DNA from: an uncultured Lachnospiraceae bacterium
GTDB lineage: Bacteria > Bacillota > Clostridia > Lachnospirales > Lachnospiraceae
Assembly: GCA_937950565.1 (NCBI GenBank)
Contig: CALFCS010000160.1
Span: 1-43,445 of the forward strand
Direction: 5' to 3'
DNA: 43,445 nucleotides
The notes under the pieces are model-generated. The model worked only from the letters and a program-made list of their open reading frames with translations, ran no database searches and had not been told where the DNA came from. Below are positions 12,513 to 21,142 of the stretch, in pieces (the first letter of the stretch is position 1; each line of letters opens with the position of its first letter). A program made the position numbers and the translations under genes.

Positions 12513-15320
12513 ATGGATATGAACATGTATAATGAATGGCCTGCAAGACATAAGGGAGATAAGAATCCCAGTGAGAAAATCATTAAGCTAGGCAAGAAAA
12601 TTACAGATGTGGCAGCCCACAAACTCAAAGGTGTGACGGTAGAAGATCCGGAGTATTGGGGACTGGCAGAAATTATTACTGAAGAAATGGCGGATGTGGC
12701 GCTTTCCATGAAATTGAGGACTCCGTATACTTTTTCTGAGATGTGTAAACTGAACCAGATTGATAAAGCGGGGGAAGAAAAATTTCAAAAGCTGTTGGAT
12801 GAGATGAGCTATATCGGACTTCTGGAGTACGATTACGGGTATCACTATGACCATAACGGACGTACAAAGCCTCAGAGCGAGAGAAGATATATTCTTCCCA
12901 TGTTTGTACCTGGCTCGGCGGAACTGTTCAATATGGAAGAGCTTCCGGACAGAAGTAATCCAAGACTTGCAGAGCATCCGGATGTGGCGTCCTTTTTCGA
13001 GCGGATGACTTACATTCCGCTGGCGGGGATTACCCAGATGGTTCCTCCGGGAGGCGCAGGAATCGGTATGCATGTCATTCCGGTCGAAAAAGCTATTTCC
13101 ATGGAGAATCAATCGGTGGACCTGGAGCATCTGTCATACTGGCTTGACAAATATGAGGGTAAGATTGGTGTAGGCCGCTGTAGCTGCCGTGCTTCCCGCA
13201 AGGTTCTGGGAGAGGGCTGTGGAGATGATGATTATGGCTGGTGCATCTGCGTTGGTGATTTTGCGGACTATTGCCGTGAGACAGGCAAAGGGCATGATAT
13301 TACGAAGGAGGAGGCGCTTGCGATTCTGAAGCGGGCAGAGGATAATGGATTTGTCCATCAGATTACGAATATAGACGGAGAAAATAAGATATTCGGTATC
13401 TGCAACTGTAATGTGAATATCTGTAACGCACTCCGTACTTCTCAGTTATTTAATACACCGAATATGTCTCGTTCCGCTTACGTTGCCCATGTGGAAAAGG
13501 AGAAATGTGTGGCCTGTGGACGGTGTGTGGAGCATTGTCCGGCCGGCGCGCTGAAGCTTGGACAGAAGCTGTGTACGAAAGATGGCGGTGAAATTCAGTA
13601 TCCGAGACAAGAGCTTCCGGATGCGGTAAAATGGGGACCGGAGAAATGGGACCCGGATTATAGAGACAATAACCGGATTAACTGTCATGAGACAGGAACA
13701 GCTCCGTGTAAAACGGCATGTCCTGCCCATATTGCGGTGCAGGGGTATCTGAAGAAGGCGGCACAGGGCGAGTATCAGGAGGCTCTGGCATTGATTAAGA
13801 AGCAGAATCCATTTCCGGCAGTGTGCGGACGAATCTGTAACCGCCGCTGTGAGGATGCGTGTACGAGAGGGACCATTGACCAGGCAGTTGCTATTGATGC
13901 AGTCAAGAAATTTATTGCAGAACAGGATTTGAAGGCGGAAACCAGATACATTCCTCCGGTAGTAATCCCGGCAAGTATCCACAAAGAACGTTGGGAAGAG
14001 AAGATTGCCATCATCGGCGGTGGTCCGGCAGGACTTTCGGCAGCGTATTATCTGGCAGAGCGTGGATACTATCCGACCGTATTTGAGAAAAATGAGATGC
14101 CTGGCGGTATGCTCCGTTATGGAATTCCTTCTTATAAGCTGGAAAAAGATGTGATTGAGGCAGAAATCGATGTTATGCGGGAAATGGGCGTAGAGATTAA
14201 GACCGGTATAGAAGTAGGGAAGGATGTCAGCCTGAAAGAACTTAGAGAGCAGGGTTATAAGGCATTTTACATTGCCATCGGCTGTAGCGCAGGAGCTCGT
14301 CCGGGTGTGCCGGGTGATACCGCAGAAGGAACGATGACAGCGATTGAATATTTGCAGGAAGCGAATACCGGAAATAGCAGTTATGCAGGAAAGGTCGTAG
14401 TTGTCGGCGGTGGAAATGTTGCTATAGATGCGGCAAGAGTCAGCATTCGAAGCGGCGCTTCTGAAGTTATCCAGCTTTGTCTGGAGTCTGAGGCAGAAAT
14501 GCCGGCTTCCGATGAGGAAGTCCGCGAGGCCGGAGAAGATGGTGTAATGATTCAGAATGGCTGGGGACCGAAGGAAGTTCTGGTAAAAGACGGAAAGGTT
14601 ACTGGAATCGTATTTAAGAAATGTCTTTCTGTATTTGATTCGGAGAAGCGTTTTGCTCCGGTATATGATGAGAATGATACGATTACGATTGAATGTGACA
14701 GAGTTATTTTTGCAATCGGCCAGCAGATTGTCTGGGGAGATCTCCTGAAGGACAGCAAGGTGGAAGTTGGGCGTGGTAACAGACCAGTGGCAGATTCCCT
14801 GACTTTCCAGACCGCAGAGCCGGATATTTTCGTGGGCGGCGATGTATACACGGGACCAAAGTTTGCGATTGATGCCATCGCACAGGGGCATTATGCAGCA
14901 GAATCTTTACATCGTTATGTACAGGGCGGCCATATGACGATCGGACGTAATAAATGGGAATTTATTGAATTGGATAAGGAAAATATACAGGTAGAGAGCT
15001 ATGACAATTCTTCCCGTCAGATTGAGGGAACGGATACTTCAGTACCTTCGAAATCCTTCCGTGACGCACATCTGACTCTGACGGAGGAGCAGGTAAAGGC
15101 AGAGACTGCAAGATGTCTTGGATGTGGCGCGACGATTGTAGACCCGAATAAATGTATCGGCTGCGGCGTATGTACTACGAAATGTGCTTTTGATGCGATT
15201 ACCCTTCACAGAGACCGTCCGGAGTGTACCAAGATGGTCAAGGCAGAGGATAAATTCAAGCACATCATCCCGTATCAGTTAAAGCGGGCGGCAAAGATTG
15301 CGATACATAAAAAGGGCTAG
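12513..15320 (+). CDS. Large Fe-S/FAD oxidoreductase with GltD-like core, 935 aa
   Basis: Residues 1-310 are an unusual N-terminal part with Cys-rich patches (C223, C225, C236, C244, C246, C254; C297, C299, C304), seemingly for iron-sulfur clusters. Residues 332-343 (CVACGRCVEHCP) are a 4Fe-4S motif. Residues 391-450 carry the Cys pattern of the GltD N-terminus (C391, C399, C403; C438, C442, C446, C450). IIGGGPAGLSAA (500-511) is the FAD-binding site and VVGGGNVAID (630-639) the NAD(P)H site. A second ferredoxin motif, CIGCGVCTTKC (881-891), closes the protein. The core therefore resembles the glutamate synthase small subunit family, but no GltB is present and the N-terminal extension is not part of that enzyme. 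Likely role: moving electrons between NAD(P)H and an unknown partner, perhaps the membrane protein encoded just upstream. GGAGG lies before ATG 12513. Confidence 0.85.
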   Translation: MDMNMYNEWPARHKGDKNPSEKIIKLGKKITDVAAHKLKGVTVEDPEYWGLAEIITEEMADVALSMKLRTPYTFSEMCKLNQIDKAGEEKFQKLLDEMSYIGLLEYDYGYHYDHNGRTKPQSERRYILPMFVPGSAELFNMEELPDRSNPRLAEHPDVASFFERMTYIPLAGITQMVPPGGAGIGMHVIPVEKAISMENQSVDLEHLSYWLDKYEGKIGVGRCSCRASRKVLGEGCGDDDYGWCICVGDFADYCRETGKGHDITKEEALAILKRAEDNGFVHQITNIDGENKIFGICNCNVNICNALRTSQLFNTPNMSRSAYVAHVEKEKCVACGRCVEHCPAGALKLGQKLCTKDGGEIQYPRQELPDAVKWGPEKWDPDYRDNNRINCHETGTAPCKTACPAHIAVQGYLKKAAQGEYQEALALIKKQNPFPAVCGRICNRRCEDACTRGTIDQAVAIDAVKKFIAEQDLKAETRYIPPVVIPASIHKERWEEKIAIIGGGPAGLSAAYYLAERGYYPTVFEKNEMPGGMLRYGIPSYKLEKDVIEAEIDVMREMGVEIKTGIEVGKDVSLKELREQGYKAFYIAIGCSAGARPGVPGDTAEGTMTAIEYLQEANTGNSSYAGKVVVVGGGNVAIDAARVSIRSGASEVIQLCLESEAEMPASDEEVREAGEDGVMIQNGWGPKEVLVKDGKVTGIVFKKCLSVFDSEKRFAPVYDENDTITIECDRVIFAIGQQIVWGDLLKDSKVEVGRGNRPVADSLTFQTAEPDIFVGGDVYTGPKFAIDAIAQGHYAAESLHRYVQGGHMTIGRNKWEFIELDKENIQVESYDNSSRQIEGTDTSVPSKSFRDAHLTLTEEQVKAETARCLGCGATIVDPNKCIGCGVCTTKCAFDAITLHRDRPECTKMVKAEDKFKHIIPYQLKRAAKIAIHKKG

Positions 15321-15325
15321 AGATT

Positions 15326-15670
15326 ATGCATGAATTGGGTGTTGTATTTTATGTAATACGGGATGTGAAAAAGATTGCGGAAGAAAATAAAGTAGAACGG
15401 GTGGAAACAGTTACCCTGGAAATTGGTGAGGTTTCCGGGGTAGTCCACGATTATCTGACAGACTGCTGGAACTGGGCGGTTAAGAAGGAACCGATTATGG
15501 ATCAGGCAGAACTTTTGATTGAGACTATTCCTGCGGTTACTTTCTGTGAGGATTGCAAGAAGGAGTATGAGACGGTCAAATATGCGAAAATCTGTCCTTA
15601 CTGTCAAAGTGAGCATACGTATCTGGTGCAGGGAAATGAATTTAACATCAAAGAAATTGGAGTGACATAA
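15326..15670 (+). CDS. hypA: HypA, nickel-insertion chaperone
   Basis: HypA binds nickel at its N-terminal Met-His-Glu and hands it to client enzymes with HypB. The protein starts MHELG (ligand His2), and the zinc site CEDC...CPYC (C74, C77, C90, C93) is intact. The 114-aa length is typical. Only 5 nt separate it from the Fe-S flavoprotein stop codon, indicating translational coupling. Confidence 0.93.
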   Translation: MHELGVVFYVIRDVKKIAEENKVERVETVTLEIGEVSGVVHDYLTDCWNWAVKKEPIMDQAELLIETIPAVTFCEDCKKEYETVKYAKICPYCQSEHTYLVQGNEFNIKEIGVT

Positions 15671-15672
15671 AA

Positions 15673-15957
15673 ATGTGTGAACATCATCATATTCACAGCC
15701 AGGAGGAGAAGAAGGCGGTTGTGAACCGGATTGCGAAAGCAATTGGACATCTGGAAGCTGTCAGGAAAATGGTGGAAATGGATGAGGACTGCAGCGAGGT
15801 GTTGATTCAACTGGCGGCGGTGCGTGCAGCTGTTAATAATACGGGAAAGGTAGTATTAAAGAATCATCTGAGCCATTGTATTGTTGAGGCAGTGGAGCAA
15901 AACGACTACGAAGCAATCGAAAAATTAAATCAGGCAATCGACAGGTTTGTGAAATAG
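15673..15957 (+). CDS. CsoR/RcnR/FrmR family metal-sensing repressor, probably nickel or cobalt
   Basis: The all-helical 94-aa protein has Cys40, His65 and Cys69 at the exact CsoR spacing (25 and 4), the C-H-C set used by copper sensors and, with extra N-terminal ligands, by nickel sensors such as InrS. The N-terminus MCEHHHIHSQ is a strong extra metal-binding patch. DCSEVLIQLAAVRAAVNNTG is the family core. Binding of metal normally releases DNA. It lies 2 nt after hypA, so it probably reports nickel status for the operon or the importer. A G-tract that could be its operator lies at 18661-18677. Confidence 0.85.
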   Translation: MCEHHHIHSQEEKKAVVNRIAKAIGHLEAVRKMVEMDEDCSEVLIQLAAVRAAVNNTGKVVLKNHLSHCIVEAVEQNDYEAIEKLNQAIDRFVK

Positions 15958-15963
15958 TTCCGG

Positions 15964-16019
15964 GGGCTGCTGCTCTGTAGACAGGTAATCTGATGAATTA
16001 CCATCTATGGGCAGCAGCC
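15964..16019. terminator. Hairpin between convergent hyp and cbi operons
   Basis: GGCTGCTGC (15964-15972) pairs with GCAGCAGCC (16011-16019), with an inner stem GGTAAT/ATTACC (15985-15990, 15997-16002). It includes the last codons and stop of cbiO on the minus strand. It likely ends transcripts from both sides. Confidence 0.6.
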
Positions 16020-16745
16020 TCTTCTCTGCAGGCAGAGTGGAAGCTCCATGTGATTTGCCTCCAGAAGTTCTTTGTTTTGCAGAATCTTTTCTGTCTTTCC
16101 ATCAGCGGCAATTTCTCCGTGAGAAAGCAGAATCACCCTGTCACATGTGTCCAGTATCATATCCAGGTCATGAGAGGCAATGAACTTTGTCTGGGTCAGG
16201 CTGTTAATTGTATGAATGACTGTGCGCCTGTTAAAGGAGTCCAGGGCAGTAGAAGGTTCATCCATTAAAATGATTTCCGGTTCCATAGCAAGAGTTGCCG
16301 CAATTGCCGCCATCCGTTTTTCTCCACCGGAAAGTTTATGGTTATGCTGGTGTTTTAAGTCTTCCAGATGAAATTGTTTTAAGATTTTATCCACTTTTTG
16401 CTCTGCTTGTTCAGAGGTATCCCCGTAATTCAGTGGACCAAAAATCATATCTTCATAAACGGTAGGCATAAACATCTGGTTGTCTGAATTCTGCAGTACA
16501 TAGCCGATGGTTTTTCGGATTTGTACTAAATTTTTTTTATTGACAGGCATTTGGTTAACTAATATTTTTCCATTTCCGGAGAGAAGACCAAGAATCAATT
16601 TTAAAAGTGTAGATTTTCCGGCTCCATTTGGACCGATCAGTCCTACGGATTCCCCATCCTGAACAGCGAAGTTCAGATTTTCCAGAATGGGACGTCCATT
16701 TTCATAACAAAAGGAAACATTCTCAAATTCAATCATAGGATTCAC
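16005..16745 (-). CDS. cbiO: Energy-coupling factor ATPase of a nickel/cobalt importer
   Basis: ATP hydrolysis here powers import through the CbiM/CbiQ membrane units. Walker A GPNGAGKST lies at 38-46, the signature LSGGEKR at 138-144, Walker B ILMDEP at 159-164, followed by the switch His in ASHDLD. The 246-aa length is normal. The start overlaps the cbiQ stop by 4 bp. The last residues (CLQRRGCCP) lie in the shared terminator and may be of little functional value. Confidence 0.92.
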   Translation of the reverse strand: MNPMIEFENVSFCYENGRPILENLNFAVQDGESVGLIGPNGAGKSTLLKLILGLLSGNGKILVNQMPVNKKNLVQIRKTIGYVLQNSDNQMFMPTVYEDMIFGPLNYGDTSEQAEQKVDKILKQFHLEDLKHQHNHKLSGGEKRMAAIAATLAMEPEIILMDEPSTALDSFNRRTVIHTINSLTQTKFIASHDLDMILDTCDRVILLSHGEIAADGKTEKILQNKELLEANHMELPLCLQRRGCCP

Positions 16746-17545
16746 CTCATAAACAGACTGCCAATCAGCCTGGAAATATTAAAAAATCTTGCGCAAAGAA
16801 AATATATGATACAGGCTGCCAGGAAGAGTGTGGAACGAAAGGTCCACATGGGCAGACCTGTGTAGTAAAAGTTACCGTTAAAACCACGCAGTATCATGCT
16901 GTTATATAACTCTTCGGATTTATCCAGACTTCTCAGAAGCAATTGTCCAAGAAAAGATCCCCATGCAGAGAAGTGTATTCCTTTTTGTCCGGGCGCCCGG
17001 AGCTGATACGCTTGTACCATAATACTGACTTCTTCTACCATAACACTCAGATAGCGGTATGTCAGTAAAAGCAGAGTGGTCAAAAGCGTCGGAATATGAA
17101 GCTTCCGTAAGGCCGCGCAGATGGAATCTATAGAGGTAGTGGCAATCAGAAGAAACGAAGCCATCAAAGAAAAAATTCCTTTTAACATAAGTGTGGACAT
17201 AGAAACCATGCCGCCCGTTACGACAATACCGTTAAGCTGCAGGAAGGGCGTGTGGTCCAGAAATGGATTTGCCAGTCCTACAGCGCATATGAAAGGCAGA
17301 ATGAAACGGAGTCTGTAAAAACAAAACTTTACCGAAATATTTGCAGCCTGAAATAAAATCACAGGATACAAAACCATAACAACCAGATTGGAAATGTCAT
17401 ATTTCGGAAAAGAAACTACTACAATAATGTAGAAAATAGTCATTAATAATTTACATAAAGGGTGAAGACGGTGTATCACAGAATTTCCTTCTGACAGTGC
17501 TTCTATTTCCTTTATTTCATAATGTGCATGAGATAATTTGTTCAT
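16742..17545 (-). CDS. cbiQ: Energy-coupling factor transmembrane protein
   Basis: CbiQ/NikQ is the membrane coupling subunit between the substrate-binding CbiM and the ATPase. The protein has several hydrophobic helices, and the coupling motifs (AALRKLHIPT and SMILRGFNG, the latter matching the conserved A-R-G-like motif) are visible. Length 267 aa. It overlaps cbiM (17542-17545) and cbiO (16742-16745) by 4 bp each, so the three genes form one tight operon. Confidence 0.9.
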   Translation of the reverse strand: MNKLSHAHYEIKEIEALSEGNSVIHRLHPLCKLLMTIFYIIVVVSFPKYDISNLVVMVLYPVILFQAANISVKFCFYRLRFILPFICAVGLANPFLDHTPFLQLNGIVVTGGMVSMSTLMLKGIFSLMASFLLIATTSIDSICAALRKLHIPTLLTTLLLLTYRYLSVMVEEVSIMVQAYQLRAPGQKGIHFSAWGSFLGQLLLRSLDKSEELYNSMILRGFNGNFYYTGLPMWTFRSTLFLAACIIYFLCARFFNISRLIGSLFMR

Positions 17546-18597
17546 ATATTTTTCTTTCTAAAAAAGCCTCCGATGATGCAAATCAATATAGCGGCTCCTG
17601 CAACAATTGCTGAACCAAGGAGCCCGGAAATGCTTGTTCCGGCAACGCTGTCACTGTCTGTAAATGTGTAATCGGGAAGAAATGCGGTTTTTTCCTGGAT
17701 AGAGGCGGCTGTATCCGCAGCGTCGCTTGAAATACCAAAATCCTCTTCATTAATCCCCATATTCTTGTCGTACCCGGCTTCGCTATTGCCAAACATAGAC
17801 CATTCCAGACCATCCGGATTAGAGCTTGCAAACAAGCTTAGGCCGCCGCCCACAAAAGCAATTACAATCGTTAAAATTGCCAGAGTTGTTTTAAGAGATA
17901 AACGATTCTTAGCGGATTGTTTTGCGTATCCGGCATCCATAATCAGTTTCGGTCTGGATTCATAGATAAACAAAAGAACCGCAGAAGTAATTAACCCTTC
18001 GATGAATCCGACAGCCAGATGAATTGGCTGCATAATTCCGGCAAATGTACCAAATGGAAGTTCTGTTATGCCGGAAATGGAAGTTTCCAGAACAACAGAA
18101 AAGGAGCCAAGCTGAAGGGTGATGATGCATCCTAGTACGGAAGCCAGTATGATTTTTACTCTGGTGCTTTTTCTGGATTCCAGATGTGAAAATAACTTTC
18201 CTTTCATAATTGGTTTCCATATTAGATAATAGCCTGCGAAGCATCCATAGAATGCCATGTTCCAGCAGTTTGCACCAAGAGCGAGCAGACCGCCGTCAGC
18301 AAAAAACAGGCATTGTATTGTAAGAATAACAATCATAGATAAAAATCCGGCCTGCGGGCCAAGTAATGCGCTGAGCATCATGCCGCCGCAAAGATGTCCG
18401 GAGGAGCCCGTGCCCGGGATGGTATAGTTAATCATCTGTCCGGCAAATACTAATGCGGAAGAAACTGCCATTGTGGGAAGTTTTGCAGCAGTTTCATCAT
18501 TTTTGAGTGATTTGATAGAAATACCTGCCGCCATTCCACTTGCGGCATACATTGCCGCGGCCGCGGCTGGAGATAATAATGCGTCTGCCATATGCAT
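17542..18597 (-). CDS. cbiM: Nickel/cobalt-binding CbiM fused to a PDGLE (CbiN/NikN-like) tail
   Basis: The start is set at ATG 18597, giving MHMADALLSP: family members bind the metal with the free N-terminal Met-His, so the GTG 18603 start (adding two residues) is unlikely; AGAGG lies 9 nt before. Residues 1-210 are the CbiM/NikM core (GHLCGGMMLSALLGP, GANCWNMAFYG, HLAVGFIEG). The C-terminal part has a helix followed by SSNPDGLEWSM (PDGLE motif), an extracellular acidic stretch and a last helix ending in FRKKN, replacing a separate CbiN. PDGLE fusions are common in nickel importers; with the hyp operon next door I favour nickel. Confidence 0.9.
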   Translation of the reverse strand: MHMADALLSPAAAAAMYAASGMAAGISIKSLKNDETAAKLPTMAVSSALVFAGQMINYTIPGTGSSGHLCGGMMLSALLGPQAGFLSMIVILTIQCLFFADGGLLALGANCWNMAFYGCFAGYYLIWKPIMKGKLFSHLESRKSTRVKIILASVLGCIITLQLGSFSVVLETSISGITELPFGTFAGIMQPIHLAVGFIEGLITSAVLLFIYESRPKLIMDAGYAKQSAKNRLSLKTTLAILTIVIAFVGGGLSLFASSNPDGLEWSMFGNSEAGYDKNMGINEEDFGISSDAADTAASIQEKTAFLPDYTFTDSDSVAGTSISGLLGSAIVAGAAILICIIGGFFRKKNI

Positions 18598-18630
18598 AAA
18601 CACACACCTCTTTTTTCTATATGATTGTTT

Positions 18631-18659
18631 ATTTTATCATGGGAAAAAAGTGCGGACAA
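18631..18659 (-). promoter_or_regulatory. Promoter of the cbiMQO operon
   Basis: On the minus strand, TTGTCC (18659-18654), a 17-bp spacer and TAAAAT (18636-18631). Confidence 0.55.
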
Positions 18660-18660
18660 G

Positions 18661-18677
18661 CCGGGGAGGGGGATAAG
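18661..18677. promoter_or_regulatory. Candidate CsoR/RcnR-type operator (G-tract followed by ATA)
   Basis: CCGGGGAGGGGGATAAG abuts the -35 box of the cbiM promoter. RcnR, InrS and FrmR-type sensors bind G/C tracts flanked by AT-rich ends. This could be the site of the sensor encoded at 15673, but the symmetry is incomplete. Confidence 0.35.
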
Positions 18678-18741
18678 AATTGATGCAAAATCCAGATGTT
18701 TGTGGTAAAATAAAGCAATAGTGAGAAAGGCGGGGAAGAAA

Positions 18742-21000
18742 ATGATAAAGATTCGTTGTGTGGTGGAGCGTATTACATATCAAAATCCGGAAAATGGATA
18801 CTCCGTCTTAAAATGCGCCGTAAAAAATTATAATGAACTGGTGACAGTTGTGGGGAATCTTCTCGATGCAAACGTCGGTTCTGTTCTTCTGATTGATGGG
18901 AATTGGAAGATGGATGTCAGATATGGCAGACAGTTTGTTGCAGAAAACTGGGAGGAGACGATGCCTGCAACTGTTTTTGGTATAGAGAAATATCTTGGCT
19001 CCGGCCTGATTAAAGGAGTCGGACCCAAATATGCAAGACGGATTGTGCAGCAGTTTGGTACAGATACGCTGGAGGTAATTGAGACGGATGTGCAGAGACT
19101 GATTGAGGTTCCGGGAATTGGAAAGAAGCGGGTGAATAAAATTGCCGAGAGCTGGGAAAGACAGAAGGAGATTAAAAATGTGATGCTGTTTCTGCAGGAG
19201 CACGGGGTCAGCACCGCTTTTGCTGCAAAGATTTACCGTCAGTACGCAAATGAAAGTATCCCGAAAGTAAAAGAAAATCCATTTTGTCTGGCGGACGATA
19301 TCTGGGGCATCGGATTTAAGACAGCGGATAGTATTGCTGCAAAATTAGGCATAGGAAAAGAAGCATTTATCCGGCTGCGGAGCGGGATTATGTATACCTT
19401 AAGCGAACTGGCAGACGAGGGGCATGTCTATGCAGAAAAGGAACAATTAGTGAAAAAGGCGGCGGAACTTCTGGAAGCAGAAGAAGCATGTATTATTATG
19501 ACTCTGGATCAGATGTTGAAGGACCAGGAATTGATTCAGGAAAAAATTGTAGTACCGCAATCGGAAGATTATGAGAACACATTGGAGGATACTGTAGCAG
19601 AACCGGAAAAAGAGTGTATTTATCTGCCGCCCTTCTATTATGCAGAAGTAGGGGTGGCAAACAAATTACGGAAACTGGCAGCAGAGCCGGCGACAGACAG
19701 GCTGTGGGTGTCTTTGATGAAAGCCAGAAAAGAGACAGGAAATGATAAATTATCTGTAGATGTATCAAAAATTCAAAAAAGTGTAAACATGGAATATGAT
19801 GAGATTCAGGCGGAGGCTATCCGGAGCGCGGCGACAGCGAAAGTGTTGGTGCTTACCGGAGGACCGGGTACCGGGAAGACGACAACTACGCAGGGGATTA
19901 TTGCGGCATACCGTGCCTTTGGGCTGAAGATACTGCTTGCCGCACCGACGGGCCGTGCAGCTAAGAGGATGACAGAGGCAACCGGGCTTGAGGCAAAGAC
20001 GATACACAGGCTTTTGGAGTTTAAGCCTGCGGAAGGATATCAGAAAAACGAGGAGACACCTCTTAACGGTGATGTTTTGATTGTAGACGAATGTTCTATG
20101 ATTGATACCTTGCTCATGAATGCATTATTGAAAGCGATACCGCCTCATATGCGGTTGATTTTGGTGGGAGACATTGACCAGCTTCCATCTGTAGGGGCGG
20201 GAAATGTGCTTCGTGATGTGATTGATTCCGGATGTTTTCCGGTGGTGCGTTTGACAAGAATCTTCCGGCAGGCGCAGACCAGCCGGATTATTATGAATGC
20301 CCATAAGATTAATGCAGGGCAGATGCCGGACATTTCGAACGGAAGGAATACCGATTTCTTTTTTATGGAAACGGAAGATCCCGATGTTGTTGTAAAGCAG
20401 ATTGTGGAGCTTGTAAGAAAGAAGCTTCCGGGCTTTTATGGGATTCCTGCCAGTCAGATACAGGTGCTGACGCCGATGCAGAGAGGTGTGGTGGGCGCTG
20501 CAAATCTGAATATGGCGCTGCAGGAAGCATTGAACCCGCAGGGGGAGGGACTCCGCCGGAGTGGGTTTATTTATCGTCCCAATGATAAGGTCATGCAGAT
20601 AAAAAATAATTATGACAAAGAAGTTTTTAATGGAGATATTGGTATCATAGAGTCTGTAGATATGCAAGACCGGACACTGACAGTAAATTTTGATAACCGG
20701 AGTATAGAATATGATATAACGGAGCTGGATGAACTGGTGCATGCTTATGCGACGACCATACATAAAGCGCAGGGTTCAGAATATCCAATTGTAGTTATAC
20801 CGGTGCTGATGAAGCATTTTGTTATGCTGCAGAGAAATCTGATTTATACAGGGATAACCCGGGCAAAGAAAATCCTGGTCATGGTAGGAACAAAAAAGGC
20901 TCTTTCGTATGCTGTGCGAAATGTTACTGTGACAAAGAGAAATACTTTGCTCAAGGAGCGTCTGGCTCAGCATGGAAGGGAGTCAGGATATTTTAAATAA
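18742..21000 (+). CDS. recD2: RecD2-type ATP-dependent DNA helicase
   Basis: RecD2 is a 5'-3' SF1B helicase of Firmicutes involved in DNA repair and replication-fork maintenance, working without RecBC. Helix-hairpin-helix elements lie in residues 75-150 (GSGLIKGVGPKYARRIVQQF, RLIEVPGIGKKRVNKI). Walker A GGPGTGKTT is at 373-381 and Walker B DECSMID at 449-455; VGDIDQLPSVGAGNVLRD, QVLTPMQRG and ATTIHKAQGSEYP are further helicase motifs. ATG 18742 (MIKIRCVVERIT) is preferred over GTG 18721 because AAGGCGGGGAAG lies right before it. The 752-aa length fits. It is divergent from cbiM and separate from the ABC genes downstream. Confidence 0.93.
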   Translation: MIKIRCVVERITYQNPENGYSVLKCAVKNYNELVTVVGNLLDANVGSVLLIDGNWKMDVRYGRQFVAENWEETMPATVFGIEKYLGSGLIKGVGPKYARRIVQQFGTDTLEVIETDVQRLIEVPGIGKKRVNKIAESWERQKEIKNVMLFLQEHGVSTAFAAKIYRQYANESIPKVKENPFCLADDIWGIGFKTADSIAAKLGIGKEAFIRLRSGIMYTLSELADEGHVYAEKEQLVKKAAELLEAEEACIIMTLDQMLKDQELIQEKIVVPQSEDYENTLEDTVAEPEKECIYLPPFYYAEVGVANKLRKLAAEPATDRLWVSLMKARKETGNDKLSVDVSKIQKSVNMEYDEIQAEAIRSAATAKVLVLTGGPGTGKTTTTQGIIAAYRAFGLKILLAAPTGRAAKRMTEATGLEAKTIHRLLEFKPAEGYQKNEETPLNGDVLIVDECSMIDTLLMNALLKAIPPHMRLILVGDIDQLPSVGAGNVLRDVIDSGCFPVVRLTRIFRQAQTSRIIMNAHKINAGQMPDISNGRNTDFFFMETEDPDVVVKQIVELVRKKLPGFYGIPASQIQVLTPMQRGVVGAANLNMALQEALNPQGEGLRRSGFIYRPNDKVMQIKNNYDKEVFNGDIGIIESVDMQDRTLTVNFDNRSIEYDITELDELVHAYATTIHKAQGSEYPIVVIPVLMKHFVMLQRNLIYTGITRAKKILVMVGTKKALSYAVRNVTVTKRNTLLKERLAQHGRESGYFK

Positions 21001-21081
21001 AATAAAAAGTAATCGGACTTATAAAAAATCTTTTTTAATCTTTCCATTCTCTAAAACAATCTTAAAAAAATATAAAATCAC

Positions 21082-21109
21082 TTGCGTTTTTTGTAAAAAA
21101 GAATATTAT
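21082..21109 (+). promoter_or_regulatory. Possible promoter of the ABC exporter
   Basis: TTGCGT (21082-21087), a 16-bp spacer and TATTAT (21104-21109), with a second TATAAT at 21111-21116. The AT-rich 21001-21142 space holds no gene. Confidence 0.35.
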
Positions 21110-21142
21110 ATATAATTTAATGGAGAAGGAGGGATTAGGCGA

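Noticed and set aside
13446..14891. Long antisense open frame (481 codons) within the Fe-S flavoprotein gene
   Set aside because: The plus-strand product has clear domains along its full length; the antisense product has no recognisable motif and is a codon-bias shadow.
12513..15320. Glutamate synthase small subunit (gltD)
   Set aside because: Only the middle of the protein matches; the N-terminal Cys-rich third and the C-terminal ferredoxin do not fit, and no large subunit gene is present.
10731..15957. Part of a [NiFe]-hydrogenase cluster
   Set aside because: No hydrogenase subunit, HypC, D, E or F, or maturation protease is found in the window.
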